Shown: piece by piece, positions 33,388 through 43,019 of the stretch | How the letters are laid out: each line of letters begins with the position of its first letter | Position numbering within the stretch: the first letter of the stretch is position 1 | Assembly (NCBI RefSeq): GCF_004526345.1 | Contig: NZ_CP038213.1 | Location: 2,232,001 to 2,296,000 of the forward strand | From: Ornithinimicrobium flavum | GTDB taxonomy: Bacteria > Actinomycetota > Actinomycetes > Actinomycetales > Dermatophilaceae | Length of the DNA stretch: 64,000 nucleotides | Direction: 5' to 3' | Notes under the pieces: generated by a model | Told to the model about the DNA's origin: nothing | Seen by the model: the letters and a program-made list of their open reading frames with translations, nothing else | Databases searched by the model: none | Program-made: the position numbers and the translations under genes

Positions 33388-34716
33388 TCAGAGCTGCAGG
33401 AGGTAGCGGTCGAGCTCGAACTGCGTGACCTGGGAGCGGTACTCGCTCCACTCCTGCCACTTGTTGCGCAGGTAGAAGTCGTAGGCCTGCTCGCCCAGGA
33501 CCTCGGCCACCAGCTCGGACTCCTCCATGACGGCGACCGCCTCGCCCAGGCTCTGCGGCAGCGGGTCGATGCCCATCGCGCGTCGCTCGGCCTCGGTGAG
33601 CGCCCACACGTCGTCCTCGGCCTCCGGGGGCAGGTCGTAACCCTCCCGGACACCGCGCAGCCCGGCCGCGAGGATGACGGCGAAGGTGAGGTAGGGGTTG
33701 CACGCGGAGTCCAGCGAGCGGATCTCGACGCGCTTGGAGTGCCCCTTGCCGATGGAGTACATCGGCACGCGCACCAGCGCCGAGCGGTTGTTGTGGCCCC
33801 AGCACACGTAGGCCGGTGCCTCCCCGCCGCCCCAGATCCGCTTGTAGGAGTTGACCCACTGGTTGGTGACGGCGCTGATCTCCCGGCTGTGGGCCAGGAC
33901 GCCGGCGGTGAACCGACGGCCGGTCTGGGACAGCTCGTAGGGGGCACCGGGCTCGTAGAAGGCGTTGGTGTCACCCTCGAAGAGGGAGACGTGCGTGTGC
34001 ATGCCCGAGCCCGGGTGCAGCGCCAGGGGCTTGGGCATGAAGCTGGCGAAAGCCTTCTCCTGCATGGCGACCTCGCGGACCACGGTCCGGAAGGTCATGA
34101 TGTTGTCGGCCATCGACAGCGCGTCGGCGTAGCGCAGGTCGATCTCCTGCTGGCCCGGCCCGCCCTCGTGGTGGCTGAACTCCACCGAGATGCCCATCTG
34201 CTCCAGCATCTCGATCGCGGCTTTGCGGAAGTCGTGCCCGTCCCCCCGCGCCACGTGGTCGAAGTAGCCCGCCTGGTCCACGGGCACCGGCCCGGCGCCG
34301 GCGTCGTAGGGCTCCTTGAACAGGTAGAACTCGATCTCCGGGTGGGTGTAGAAGGTGAAGCCCTCCTGCGCGGCCGCGCCCAGCGTGCGACGCAGGATGT
34401 GGCGGGAGTCGGTGGCGGAGGGGCTGCCGTCGGGCATGTTCAGGTCGCAGTACATCCGGGCGGTGCGCTCCCGCCAGGGCAGGACCTGGAAGGTGTCGGC
34501 GTCGGGCTGGACGACCATGTCCGCCTCGTAGACGCGCGTGAACCCCTCGATGACGCTGCCGTCGATGCCGATGCCCTCGACGAAGGCCTGCTCGAGTTCG
34601 GCGGGAGCCACGGCCACCGACTTCAGCGTCCCGAGGATGTCGGTGAACCAGAGCCGGACGAACCGGATGTCCCTCTCCTCGATGCTGCGGAGGACGTATT
34701 CCTGCTGGCGGTTCAT
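33388..34716 (-). CDS. glnA2: Glutamine synthetase, GlnA2-like
   Basis: This type I glutamine synthetase has 442 aa and is short, like the actinobacterial GlnA2 next to glnE. The N-terminal beta-grasp (FVRLWFTDILGTLKSVAV) is followed by the catalytic domain with YTHPEIEFYLFKE, HEGGPGQQEID and MPKPLALHPGSGMHTHVSL. The Asp50-type latch and ATP-binding NNRSALVRVP are also present. It makes glutamine or, in some paralogues, acts on related amines. The segment REGYDLPPEAED has a Tyr where adenylylated enzymes carry KNLYDLPPE, noted as a finding. It is probably cotranscribed with glnE. Confidence 0.93.
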   Translation of the reverse strand: MNRQQEYVLRSIEERDIRFVRLWFTDILGTLKSVAVAPAELEQAFVEGIGIDGSVIEGFTRVYEADMVVQPDADTFQVLPWRERTARMYCDLNMPDGSPSATDSRHILRRTLGAAAQEGFTFYTHPEIEFYLFKEPYDAGAGPVPVDQAGYFDHVARGDGHDFRKAAIEMLEQMGISVEFSHHEGGPGQQEIDLRYADALSMADNIMTFRTVVREVAMQEKAFASFMPKPLALHPGSGMHTHVSLFEGDTNAFYEPGAPYELSQTGRRFTAGVLAHSREISAVTNQWVNSYKRIWGGGEAPAYVCWGHNNRSALVRVPMYSIGKGHSKRVEIRSLDSACNPYLTFAVILAAGLRGVREGYDLPPEAEDDVWALTEAERRAMGIDPLPQSLGEAVAVMEESELVAEVLGEQAYDFYLRNKWQEWSEYRSQVTQFELDRYLLQL

Positions 34717-34720
34717 GGCC

Positions 34721-35068
34721 TCATCCTGCCCTACCGGGCAGGTCAGCGGCCGCCCGGGCGTAGTCGCCCGCCAGCCGCTCCAGGTCCGCGCGGTGGTCGG
34801 CGATGCGGCAGCCCAGCCCGTTGGGCTTGACGGGGATCCCCTCCTCGTCCCAGTGCGGACGGGCCCGCGACAGCAGGTCGCCGCCGAGGTCCCCGGCGTG
34901 GCTCACGACCCGCCACCAGGGCACGTTCTCGCCCCAGTGGCGCATGATCGAGCCGACCTGCCGGGGGCCGATGCCGACGAGCTCGGCCACGTCGCCGTAG
35001 GACACGACGCGGCCCGGCGGCACCTGCTCGACCGCCCGCAGGACGCGCTCGACGACGACCTCGTCCAC
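34721..35068 (-). CDS. Alkyltransferase-like protein (MGMT-related, active-site Cys replaced)
   Basis: This 115-residue single-domain protein has the DNA-binding and active-site part of O6-alkylguanine methyltransferases: VPPGRVVSYGDVAELVG and the helix-turn-helix RQVGSIMRHWG. Where true MGMT has PCHRV, this protein has PWWRV, so it cannot accept the alkyl group. Alkyltransferase-like proteins bind O6-alkylguanine and flag it for nucleotide-excision repair. GTG 35068 directly follows the stop of the small upstream gene. Confidence 0.88.
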   Translation of the reverse strand: MDEVVVERVLRAVEQVPPGRVVSYGDVAELVGIGPRQVGSIMRHWGENVPWWRVVSHAGDLGGDLLSRARPHWDEEGIPVKPNGLGCRIADHRADLERLAGDYARAAADLPGRAG

Positions 35069-35302
35069 TCAGTCGTTGAGAGGGTTGTTGTCCCAGTCGG
35101 AGGCCTGCGGGTCACCGCTCCTCCACTCCTGCTCGGCGCGCTCCTCCTCGTCCCACTGCGCGGTGCGCTGCGCGGCGATCTCGTAGGCGCGGGCCGCGTC
35201 GTCCTCGGTGTCGTAGGGACCCATGAGGTCCCCGCTGCGGGCCCGTGCGGGATCGTCGTGCGACTCGACCTGGCTGGTGCGGGTGTTGAACCAGAACGGC
35301 AT
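35069..35302 (-). CDS. Small acidic conserved protein of unknown function
   Basis: This protein of 77 aa begins [18 protein letters not shown] and contains [17 protein letters not shown], where one helix may pack on a short beta-hairpin. The C-terminus is acidic ([13 protein letters not shown]). Similar short proteins are common in actinobacteria, and some database entries mislabel them by their methionine-aminopeptidase neighbour. Function is unknown. It is adjacent to the alkyltransferase-like gene in one transcript and divergent from map. Confidence 0.78.
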   Translation of the reverse strand: MPFWFNTRTSQVESHDDPARARSGDLMGPYDTEDDAARAYEIAAQRTAQWDEEERAEQEWRSGDPQASDWDNNPLND

Positions 35303-35355
35303 ACGTCCTCCTCGTGCGTCCGGTCGCCCGCCGGGCGACACCTAGACTGAAGCCT

Positions 35356-36216
35356 ATGCCCCGCCCCTCCCCCCTCGCCCCCGGAAGGGTCAGCCCGCGT
35401 CTGCCCGTCCCCGCCTCGATCGACCGTCCCGAGTATGTCGACCGGCCAGCTCCCCGGCCCTTCTCCGGCTCCGAGGTCAAGGACGCCGAGACCATCGAAC
35501 GGATGCGGGTCGCCGGTCGGCTCGCCGCGCAGGCCCTCGAGCTCTGCGGGTCGATGGTGCGCCCGGGGGTCACGACGGACGCGATCGACCGGGCCGGCCA
35601 CGAGTTCCTCCTCGACCACGGGGCCTATCCCTCCACGCTGGGCTACCGGGGCTTCCCCAAGTCGTTGTGCACGTCCGTCAACGAGGTCGTGTGCCACGGC
35701 ATCCCCGACGACCGTGAGCTGCAGGACGGGGACATCTGCAACATCGACGTCACCGCCTACATCGGTGGCGTCCACGGCGACAACAACGCGACCTTCCTCA
35801 GCGGCGAGGTGGAGGAGGACGTGCGCCTGCTGGTGGAACGCACCCGGGAGGCCCTCATGCGGGGCATCCGCGCGGCCCGCCCCGGACGGGAGATCAACGT
35901 CATCGGGCGCGTGATCGAGGCCTACGCCGACCGCTTCGGCTACGGGGTCGTCCGGGAGTACACCGGTCACGGCGTCGGCGAGGCGTTCCACTCCGGTCTG
36001 GTCATCCCCCACTACGACGCGGCGCCGGACTACGGCACGATCATCGAGCCCGGCATGACCTTCACCATCGAGCCGATGCTCAACCTCGGGACGCCCCGCT
36101 GGTCGGAGTGGGACGACGGCTGGACCGTCGTGACCGCTGACGGCCGAGCCTCGGCCCAGTTCGAGCACACCATCCTCATCACCGAGGACGGCGCGGAGAT
36201 CCTCACCCAGCCCTGA
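35356..36216 (+). CDS. map: Methionine aminopeptidase, type I
   Basis: This 286-residue cytosolic enzyme removes the initiator Met. The pita-bread metalloprotease core has the five metal ligands in context: [19 protein letters not shown] (two Asp), GHGVGEAFH (His), FTIEPML (Glu) and FEHTILI (Glu). The N-terminal extension of about 40 residues, with PxxP motifs, is typical of actinobacterial MetAP1c. TAGACT (35343-35348) ends 7 nt before the ATG, so the mRNA is probably leaderless. It is followed 21 bp later by ppgK. Confidence 0.96.
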   Translation: MPRPSPLAPGRVSPRLPVPASIDRPEYVDRPAPRPFSGSEVKDAETIERMRVAGRLAAQALELCGSMVRPGVTTDAIDRAGHEFLLDHGAYPSTLGYRGFPKSLCTSVNEVVCHGIPDDRELQDGDICNIDVTAYIGGVHGDNNATFLSGEVEEDVRLLVERTREALMRGIRAARPGREINVIGRVIEAYADRFGYGVVREYTGHGVGEAFHSGLVIPHYDAAPDYGTIIEPGMTFTIEPMLNLGTPRWSEWDDGWTVVTADGRASAQFEHTILITEDGAEILTQP

Positions 36217-36237
36217 GGACCGCATACCCTGTCGACC

Positions 36238-36996
36238 ATGGCTTCCCAGACGATCCTCGGCATCGATATCGGCGGCAGCGGCATCAAGGGGGCTCCGGTC
36301 GACCTGCAGCGGGGCGAGCTGGCCGCCGACCGGTTGCGCATCCCCACCCCCGAGGGCGCGACGCCCGAGGCCGTCGCGGACGTCGTCGCCGAGCTGGTCG
36401 AGCACTTCAGCGACGAGGTGGGCTCGGACTCCCCCGTCGGCATCACCGTCCCCGCCGTGGTCCACCACGGGGTGGTCCGCTCGGCGGCGAACATCGACCG
36501 GGCCTGGATCGGCTTCGACGCGGACACGATGTTCACCGAGCGGCTCGGGCGCCCGGTCCACCTGGTCAACGACGCCGACGCCGCCGGGGTGGCCGAGGTG
36601 CACTACGGCGCCGGGCGGGACCAGCAGGGGGTCGTCCTGCTCACCACCCTCGGGACCGGCATCGGCTCGGCCCTCTTCCTCGGCGGGGAGCTGCTGCCCA
36701 ACACCGAGCTGGGGCACCTGGAGATCGACGGGCACGACGCGGAGAGCCGGGCCGCCAGCAGCGCCCGCGAGCGCGAGGACCTGTCCTGGGAGGAGTGGGC
36801 CGAGCGGCTGCAGCGCTACTACTCGGTGGTCGAGGCGCTGCTCTGGCCGGACCTGATCATCGTGGGTGGGGGCGTCTCCAAGAAGGCGAAGAAGTTCCTG
36901 CCGCTGCTCTCCCTGCGGGCCCCGATCGTCCCGGCCGAGCTGCGGAACGAGGCGGGGATCATCGGGGCCGCTTGGCACGCGCAGCACATCGGCTGA
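36238..36996 (+). CDS. ppgK: Polyphosphate glucokinase
   Basis: This ROK-family kinase of 252 aa phosphorylates glucose using polyphosphate and, usually, ATP. The phosphate-1 motif [18 protein letters not shown] and the second motif [14 protein letters not shown] are clear. [17 protein letters not shown] carries the catalytic region, and [16 protein letters not shown] is a PpgK-typical C-terminal segment. TACCCT (36225-36230) ends 7 nt before the ATG, giving the gene its own leaderless promoter inside the map-ppgK gap. A short hairpin follows the stop. Confidence 0.95.
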   Translation: MASQTILGIDIGGSGIKGAPVDLQRGELAADRLRIPTPEGATPEAVADVVAELVEHFSDEVGSDSPVGITVPAVVHHGVVRSAANIDRAWIGFDADTMFTERLGRPVHLVNDADAAGVAEVHYGAGRDQQGVVLLTTLGTGIGSALFLGGELLPNTELGHLEIDGHDAESRAASSAREREDLSWEEWAERLQRYYSVVEALLWPDLIIVGGGVSKKAKKFLPLLSLRAPIVPAELRNEAGIIGAAWHAQHIG

Positions 36997-37005
36997 GCGG
37001 CGGCC

Positions 37006-37023
37006 GGGCCGGTGCCCCGGCCC
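37006..37023. terminator. Hairpin between convergent ppgK and guaB1
   Basis: GGGCCGG TGCC CCGGCCC forms a 7-bp stem with a 4-nt loop in the 33-bp gap between two convergent genes. No clear T-run follows. It is probably a weak shared terminator. Confidence 0.45.
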
Positions 37024-37029
37024 TTGCCG

Positions 37030-38511
<1,482 letters not shown>

Positions 38512-38524
38512 CTACGGTGGAGGG

Positions 38525-39184
38525 ATGGAGATCACGCACCTCGGCCACGCCTGCCTCCTCGTTGCCGCCGGAGGACGCCGGGTCCTGGTGGACCCGGGCA
38601 CCTTCTCCGACCTGGAGGGGGTGCACGACCTCGACGCCGTCGTCATCACGCATCAGCACCCCGACCACTGCGACCCCGCCCGGGTCCCGGACCTGCTGGG
38701 GGCCAACCCTCGGGCGCAGGTCCTCGTGGAGCCGCAGACGGCGGAGGTGCTGGCGCGCGCCGGCCTCGGATCCCGGACCGAGTCGATGACCGCGGGAGGC
38801 GTCGTGGACCTCGGGGGTCTGACGCTCACCCCCGTCGGCGACCTGCACGCGGTCATCCACCCCTACGTGGCCCGGGTCGGCAACCTGGGGGTCGTCCTGC
38901 GGGCCGAGGATGAGCCGAGCCTGTTCCACCCCGGTGACGCCCTCGACGGGGACCCGGGCGAGGTGGACCTGCTCGGCGTCGCCGTCAACGCCCCCTGGGC
39001 GAAGGTGGTGGAGACCATCGAGTTCGTCCGCAGGGTGGGCCCCCGGCGGGGCGTGGTGCCCATCCACGACGGACTGCTGTCGGAGGCCGGCCGAGGGCTC
39101 TACGTGAGCCACATCGGCGACCACGGCGCCGAGGGTGGCGTCGAGGTCCTCGACCTCAGGGGTGCGGGCACCACCACGGTATGA
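38525..39184 (+). CDS. Metallo-beta-lactamase-fold hydrolase (UlaG-like)
   Basis: This 219-residue protein starts MEITHLGHACLLV and carries the metal-binding THQHPDHCD motif. Later ligands are in GDLHAVIHPY and HPGDALDGD. It resembles the small UlaG/YtkL-type hydrolases of unknown substrate. TACGGT (38513-38518) ends 6 nt before the ATG, so it is probably leaderless. It lies just upstream of rnpB. An enzymatic role is likely, but the substrate is unknown. Confidence 0.87.
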   Translation: MEITHLGHACLLVAAGGRRVLVDPGTFSDLEGVHDLDAVVITHQHPDHCDPARVPDLLGANPRAQVLVEPQTAEVLARAGLGSRTESMTAGGVVDLGGLTLTPVGDLHAVIHPYVARVGNLGVVLRAEDEPSLFHPGDALDGDPGEVDLLGVAVNAPWAKVVETIEFVRRVGPRRGVVPIHDGLLSEAGRGLYVSHIGDHGAEGGVEVLDLRGAGTTTV

Positions 39185-39212
39185 CGCTGCAGGCAGCCGG
39201 GGACCACCTCGG

Positions 39213-39241
39213 TCCTGACGTTGGCCGGCCTCCGCTAGCAT
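39213..39241 (+). promoter_or_regulatory. Putative rnpB promoter
   Basis: TAGCAT (39236-39241) is a good -10 placing the start near 39249, where the P1 helix of RNase P RNA begins. A -35 is poor: CTGACG at 39215 with a 15-bp spacer is the best seen. Confidence 0.45.
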
Positions 39242-39248
39242 GGTGGGT

Positions 39249-39643
39249 CGTGGATGAGTCGGCCAGGCGGCCGCGTCGGGCCCCGCGAGGGGATCCCGCC
39301 GAGGAACGTCCGGGCTCCACAGGGCAAGGTGATGGCTAACGGCCACCCGGGGTGACCCGCGGGACAGTGCCACAGAGAGCAGTCCGCCCACCGCTCGCGG
39401 TGGGTCAGGGTGAAACGGTGGTGTAAGAGACCACCAGCACGCCGGGCGACCGGCGTGGCTAGGTAAACCCCACCTGGAGCAAGACCAGACAGTGCGCGCC
39501 CGAGGGCTGCCCGCCCGAGCGCACGGGTAGGTCGCTGGAGGTATGCGGCAACGCATGCCCGAGATGGATGGCCGCCACCCCCGCAGTGCCGGTGACGGCG
39601 CGGGGGGACAGAACCCGGCGTACCGGCCGACTCATCCACACCA
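39249..39643 (+). ncRNA. rnpB: RNase P RNA (type A)
   Basis: This is the catalytic RNA of RNase P, which matures tRNA 5' ends. It is about 395 nt. The conserved cores are GAGGAACGTCCGGGCTCCAC (39301-39320), the CAGAGAGCAGTCC region near 39373, GGTAAACCCCACCTGGAGCA, and ACAGAACCCGGCGTACCGG near the 3' end. Helix P1 pairs 39251-39264 with 39625-39638 over 14 bp. The 3' end is the left attachment site of the adjacent element, and integration has kept the gene intact. A short copy of its 3' end is left at 43392-43421. Confidence 0.95.
39614..39643 (+). repeat. Left attachment site (attL), within the rnpB 3' end
   Basis: These 30 bases recur at 43392-43421 in direct orientation with one mismatch (A39622 versus G43400). 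The exact core includes CCGGCCGACTCATCCACACC. The core contains the 3' strand of rnpB helix P1 and, on the minus strand, the stop codon of the integrase remnant. It is the left border of the integrated element. Confidence 0.85.
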
Positions 39644-40090
39644 GACCCGTTGACCTGCACCGATTTGGCAGCGGGTCGCGCTGGTCCTCAGCCCGTCCTC
39701 AGCGCCCAGCACCGCATCCACGGCCGCGCGCGCTCGGTCTTCCGAGTCCGGCCTCAGATGGCTGTAGGTGTCCAGCGTCTCCGCGGCCGTCGCGTGGCCC
39801 AGGCGGCTCTGCACAACCTTGACGCTCTCCCCGTGCCGGATCAGCAGCGAGGCGTAGTAGTGCCTCAGCGAGTGAATGGTGACACTGGGCGGGCTGCCCG
39901 TCGCTTCGCGCGCCTTCGTCCAGTGCTCGGAGAAGGCCGAGCGCTTCCAGGGCCGCCCGCTGGGCCGGGTGAACACGAGACCGTCGTCACCGGCAGGGAA
40001 CGCCTGCAGATGAGCAGCGAGCGCGTCCACGATGGTCTGCGGAAGGGGAATGGTCCTCACCGAGCTCGCCGTCTTCGGAGGGTTCGATAG
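39632..40090 (-). pseudogene. 5'-truncated tyrosine recombinase (phage-type integrase), catalytic part only
   Basis: About 150 residues match the C-terminal half of actinobacterial site-specific tyrosine recombinases. Present are the beta-hairpin Lys region PPKTASSVRTIPLP, the HSLRHYYASLLIRHG box (HxxR), the LGHATAAETLDTYSHL box with second His, and the catalytic Tyr. The N-terminal SAM-like domain and the first catalytic Arg are missing. The frame can be followed to 40141, but the extra residues look unrelated and run into the promoter of the next gene. It cannot recombine alone. The TGA stop (39632-39634) lies inside the att core, as expected for an integrase next to its own site. Confidence 0.88.
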
Positions 40091-40118
40091 TGAGGGTGGC
40101 CACCGGTACGGTCGCCAC

Positions 40119-40568
40119 GTGAGCAGAGACACCTGGACCACCCGCGACTACCCCGTGCTGGTCGCCGTCGCTGACCAACTCGAGGAGACCCGCGGCCAGC
40201 CATTCGTCAGCCACCAGCTCGCCAAGCGACTGCCTGACCTCGAGCCGCGCGACGTCGCCCACTCGCTCACCACCCTGGTTGGCCCCTACCTGCAGGGCGA
40301 GGTGCACCGGAGCCTGGCCGGCGACACGGACGTCATCATCACCGGACTGACCGAACGCGGTCGCCGGGCCGCGCACCTGTGGCCCGCCGAGGAGACGCAT
40401 ACGGAGGCGCTGGTCGCCGCCATCCTCGCCGCTGCCGAGCAGGTCGAGAGTGAGGACGAGCGCAGCCGCCTCCGCAAGGCCGCCGACGCGCTCAGGGCGA
40501 GCAGCGGACGGATCCTCGAGGGCGCCGTCTCGGCGGTCATCGCGGGAGTCGTCGGCGGGAGCATGTAG
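40119..40568 (+). CDS. Island protein of unknown function, possible winged helix with hydrophobic tail
   Basis: This protein of 149 aa starts at GTG 40119. Residues 8-90 could form a winged helix: DYPVLVAVADQLEETRGQPF, then an HQLAKRLPDLEPRDVAHSLTTL helix pair, then strand-like DVIITGLTERGRRAAHLWP. A charged helix (EQVESEDERSRLRKAADALR) follows. The last 20 residues are hydrophobic and glycine-containing (EGAVSAVIAGVVGGSM), perhaps for membrane contact or oligomerisation. I recognise no named family. It is the first cargo gene of the rnpB element and faces away from the integrase remnant; its promoter may lie within the remnant. Confidence 0.65.
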   Translation: MSRDTWTTRDYPVLVAVADQLEETRGQPFVSHQLAKRLPDLEPRDVAHSLTTLVGPYLQGEVHRSLAGDTDVIITGLTERGRRAAHLWPAEETHTEALVAAILAAAEQVESEDERSRLRKAADALRASSGRILEGAVSAVIAGVVGGSM

Positions 40569-40590
40569 CTGCCCGCTATGGTGGCGAGGC

Positions 40591-41262
40591 ATGGGGATTC
40601 TTGACTGGCTGCTGGGGCGCAAGCCGGAGACTGCGATTGCCGAGCGGCCTCGAGAGGCAGCGACACCGCGCGTTGCGGTGCGGCTCGAGTACAATCCCGA
40701 CATACCGCCGCGGCCGCGTGAGAGTCGTTGGTACGTGCCCTCCGAGGGTGACGTAGACCGCTTCGTCCCTGAGCTGGGCCATATGCCGCCACTGCACCTC
40801 ATCCCGTACACGACGGCCGGAGACGAGGACGTTCTCACCCTTTGCGAGGACAGCACCGGCCTGCTGGTCGGGCCCAAGGACCGCCGCCTGCAGCGTGCCG
40901 GCATCTTCGCCATCGCCGCCCGAGGTGAGGCCTACCACAAGGCGGCGTGCCAGGCTGGGGACTTCTCCCCCGGCGCCTCCGTCCGCCTGGTCCGTGAGCC
41001 GGACAACGAGCACGACCCGAACGCGGTCGCCATACTCGCCGAGGGTCACCGGACCAGGGCTGCCTACGTCAACAAGGGCAAGGCGCGCTCGCTGGCGAAG
41101 ATCCTCGACAAGGGCATCGAGCTGCGAGCGATCAGCCTGCGCGGCACGGCCTCCGGCCGGGTCTGCGACCAGATCACGGTCCTGGCCGCGGCTCCCGAGG
41201 TGGTCGAGCATCTGCTCTCGCCCCGCCCCGACCACCTCCCGCGGCCGGCGCACCTGGGATAA
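40591..41262 (+). CDS. HIRAN-domain protein
   Basis: This protein of 223 aa has a C-terminal part (about 105-200) that matches the HIRAN domain: IFAIAARGEAYHKAA, then VRLVREPDNEHDPNAVAILA, a signature strand, then RAAYVNKGKARSLAKILDKG. HIRAN domains bind 3' ends of single-stranded DNA in HLTF and occur alone or fused in bacterial mobile elements. The N-terminal 100 residues have no domain I recognise, although the first helix MGILDWLLGR is amphipathic. TATGGT (40577-40582) lies 8 nt upstream of the ATG. A DNA-sensing role in the element is inference. Confidence 0.8.
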   Translation: MGILDWLLGRKPETAIAERPREAATPRVAVRLEYNPDIPPRPRESRWYVPSEGDVDRFVPELGHMPPLHLIPYTTAGDEDVLTLCEDSTGLLVGPKDRRLQRAGIFAIAARGEAYHKAACQAGDFSPGASVRLVREPDNEHDPNAVAILAEGHRTRAAYVNKGKARSLAKILDKGIELRAISLRGTASGRVCDQITVLAAAPEVVEHLLSPRPDHLPRPAHLG

Positions 41263-41345
41263 GGCCGGGGGGCTTCTCTGCATCCCCCGCCACACCAGGG
41301 GAGAAATGGTCGATGCCGCACACCGACATGGGGCAAGATCGACCT

Positions 41346-42548
41346 ATGCCCCGCTCCATCCCCGCGCTGGTCGAACCCAGCGTCTTGCGCTGGGCACGCC
41401 TCACCATCGATCTCACCGAGGTTGCCGCCTCCCGGAAACTGGACCTCCCAGACGACCGCGTGGCCGCTTGGGAGTCCGGCGAGGAGCGCCCGACCATCGC
41501 GCAGCTCCGGAAGGCCGCGGAGCTCTACAAGCGGCCGCTGGCCGTCTTCTTCCTTCCCGAGCCGCCGAAGGACTTCGACACGCTCCGCGACTTCCGCCGA
41601 CTCGCGGGCTCGGATGAGGGCGCGTGGTCGCCCGCGCTTCACGATGACTTCCGCCGCGCGCACGCTCAGCGAGAAGCCGCCCTGGAGTTGGCCGACCTGG
41701 ACGACACCGAGCCGCCGACCACGTGGCACCTCGCGCCGCTCCCCGACTCGGACGAGGCCATAGCCAGCGCGGCCCGCGCCCTACTCCTCCGCGCCAGCCC
41801 GCTGGCTCTGCCCGGCGGGGGTGACCGGCCCTACGACCACCTCAACACGTGGGTGGCGGCGCTGGAGGCGGCAGGCGTCCTAGTGATGGCGACGGCCGGA
41901 GGCCGTGTCCCCTTGAACGAAATGCGGGCCTTCTCGCTCTACTTCGACACCCTCCCGGTCATCGTGGTTAACGGCGCCGACAGTCCGCGTGGCCGCCTCT
42001 TCTCCCTTCTCCACGAGTACGCGCACCTTTTGCTCCACACGGAGGGCCTCTGCGACATGGTGACGGACCGGCGCGCGGTCTCACCGGATCGGCGGCTAGA
42101 GGCGCGATGCAACGCGCTGGCCGCGGGGATGCTCCTCCCTGCCTCGGAGGTGCTGGCCCAGTCGGTGGTCCGACGGAAGGCCGCGGACGGTACGCCCTGG
42201 ACCTACGAGGACCTCCGAGCCGCCGCGGCCCCGTTCGGGGTGAGCGCCGAGGCCCTCCTCCGGCGTCTCGTGACCCTCGGCCGCGTCTCCGAGGGTTTCT
42301 ACTCGGACATGCGGGAGGAGTTCCTGGCCGCCTACGAAGCCGACGCCGCCCGCGACCGCGCTTCCGGCGGGAACTGGTACCGGAACACTGTCCGCGACCT
42401 CGGCAAGGGCTACGTGCGCCAGGTCACGGACGCCCACCGCCGCCGCGTCATCGACACCTACACCGCCGCGACCTTCCTCAACGTCAAGGCTAGCCAACTA
42501 CCCCGCCTTGCCGAAACTGCCGCTCTGTCCAACGCCAGCGCGGTGTAG
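41346..42548 (+). CDS. XRE-type HTH protein fused to ImmA/IrrE metallopeptidase domain
   Basis: This protein of 400 aa has an N-terminal Cro/XRE-like helix-turn-helix (residues about 10-65; LRWARLTIDLTEVAASRKL, then RVAAWESGEERPTIAQLRKAAELYKRPLAVFFLPE, split here by family spacing). The ImmA/IrrE zinc-peptidase domain follows (about 165-290). The HExxH motif is LLHEYAHLLLH (residues 223-227 HEYAH), and the third-ligand region is LEARCNALAAGMLLP. Such proteins cleave partner repressors or act as antitoxins. Its stop is 6 bp from the DUF4411 gene, the usual partner. ATG 41346 is preferred over ATG 41313 by the HTH alignment and a CAAGAT box 6 nt upstream. Confidence 0.9.
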   Translation: MPRSIPALVEPSVLRWARLTIDLTEVAASRKLDLPDDRVAAWESGEERPTIAQLRKAAELYKRPLAVFFLPEPPKDFDTLRDFRRLAGSDEGAWSPALHDDFRRAHAQREAALELADLDDTEPPTTWHLAPLPDSDEAIASAARALLLRASPLALPGGGDRPYDHLNTWVAALEAAGVLVMATAGGRVPLNEMRAFSLYFDTLPVIVVNGADSPRGRLFSLLHEYAHLLLHTEGLCDMVTDRRAVSPDRRLEARCNALAAGMLLPASEVLAQSVVRRKAADGTPWTYEDLRAAAAPFGVSAEALLRRLVTLGRVSEGFYSDMREEFLAAYEADAARDRASGGNWYRNTVRDLGKGYVRQVTDAHRRRVIDTYTAATFLNVKASQLPRLAETAALSNASAV

Positions 42549-42554
42549 CGACGG

Positions 42555-43019
42555 ATGGGCCTGTACTCCTTCGATACGAGCGCGCTCATCAACGGGCGCC
42601 GCGACCTCCTCCCCCCGGCCACGTTCCCGAGCGTCTGGGAGCGGATTGAGGGCATGATTGCGAGCAAGGAAATCTTCTGCGTGGACGAGGTAGAGAAGGA
42701 ACTCGCCAAGCGCGACGGAGACGCCATCCACACGTGGGCCCGCTCCCAGAATGGCCTCTTCGTGCCTCTGGACGAGGACGTCCAGGTCGCCACGACGGAG
42801 GTCCTCGCCGCCCATCCGAAGCTCCTCGGCGCTGGCAAGGGTCGCAACGCCGCGGACCCCTTCGTCGTCGGACTGGCACGGGTGAAGGGCGGGGCTGTCG
42901 TCACTGAGGAGCGGGCCGCCAACCTCAACAAGCCCAAGATTCCCGACGTCTGCGCCGCCATGGGCGTCCCCTGCGTGACCCTCGTGGAGTTCATCTCGGA
43001 CCAGGGCTGGACTTTCTAG
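42555..43019 (+). CDS. DUF4411 PIN-like protein, probable toxin partner of the ImmA/IrrE gene
   Basis: This protein of 154 aa has the DUF4411/PIN-like layout. FDTSALINGRRDL carries the first acidic residue (Asp7), CVDEVEKELAKRDGD the second cluster, ADPFVVGLARVKGGAVVTEE the third, and CVTLVEFI the end strand. PIN-fold proteins of toxin-antitoxin systems are metal-dependent RNases. DUF4411 genes commonly sit next to XRE-ImmA/IrrE genes, and here the gap is 6 bp. Toxicity is inferred from family and context, not shown. Confidence 0.85.
   Translation: MGLYSFDTSALINGRRDLLPPATFPSVWERIEGMIASKEIFCVDEVEKELAKRDGDAIHTWARSQNGLFVPLDEDVQVATTEVLAAHPKLLGAGKGRNAADPFVVGLARVKGGAVVTEERAANLNKPKIPDVCAAMGVPCVTLVEFISDQGWTF

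Noticed and set aside
34721..35068. Functional O6-alkylguanine DNA methyltransferase
   Set aside because: The PCHR active-site Cys is replaced (PWWRV), so it is an alkyltransferase-like protein rather than a methyl acceptor.
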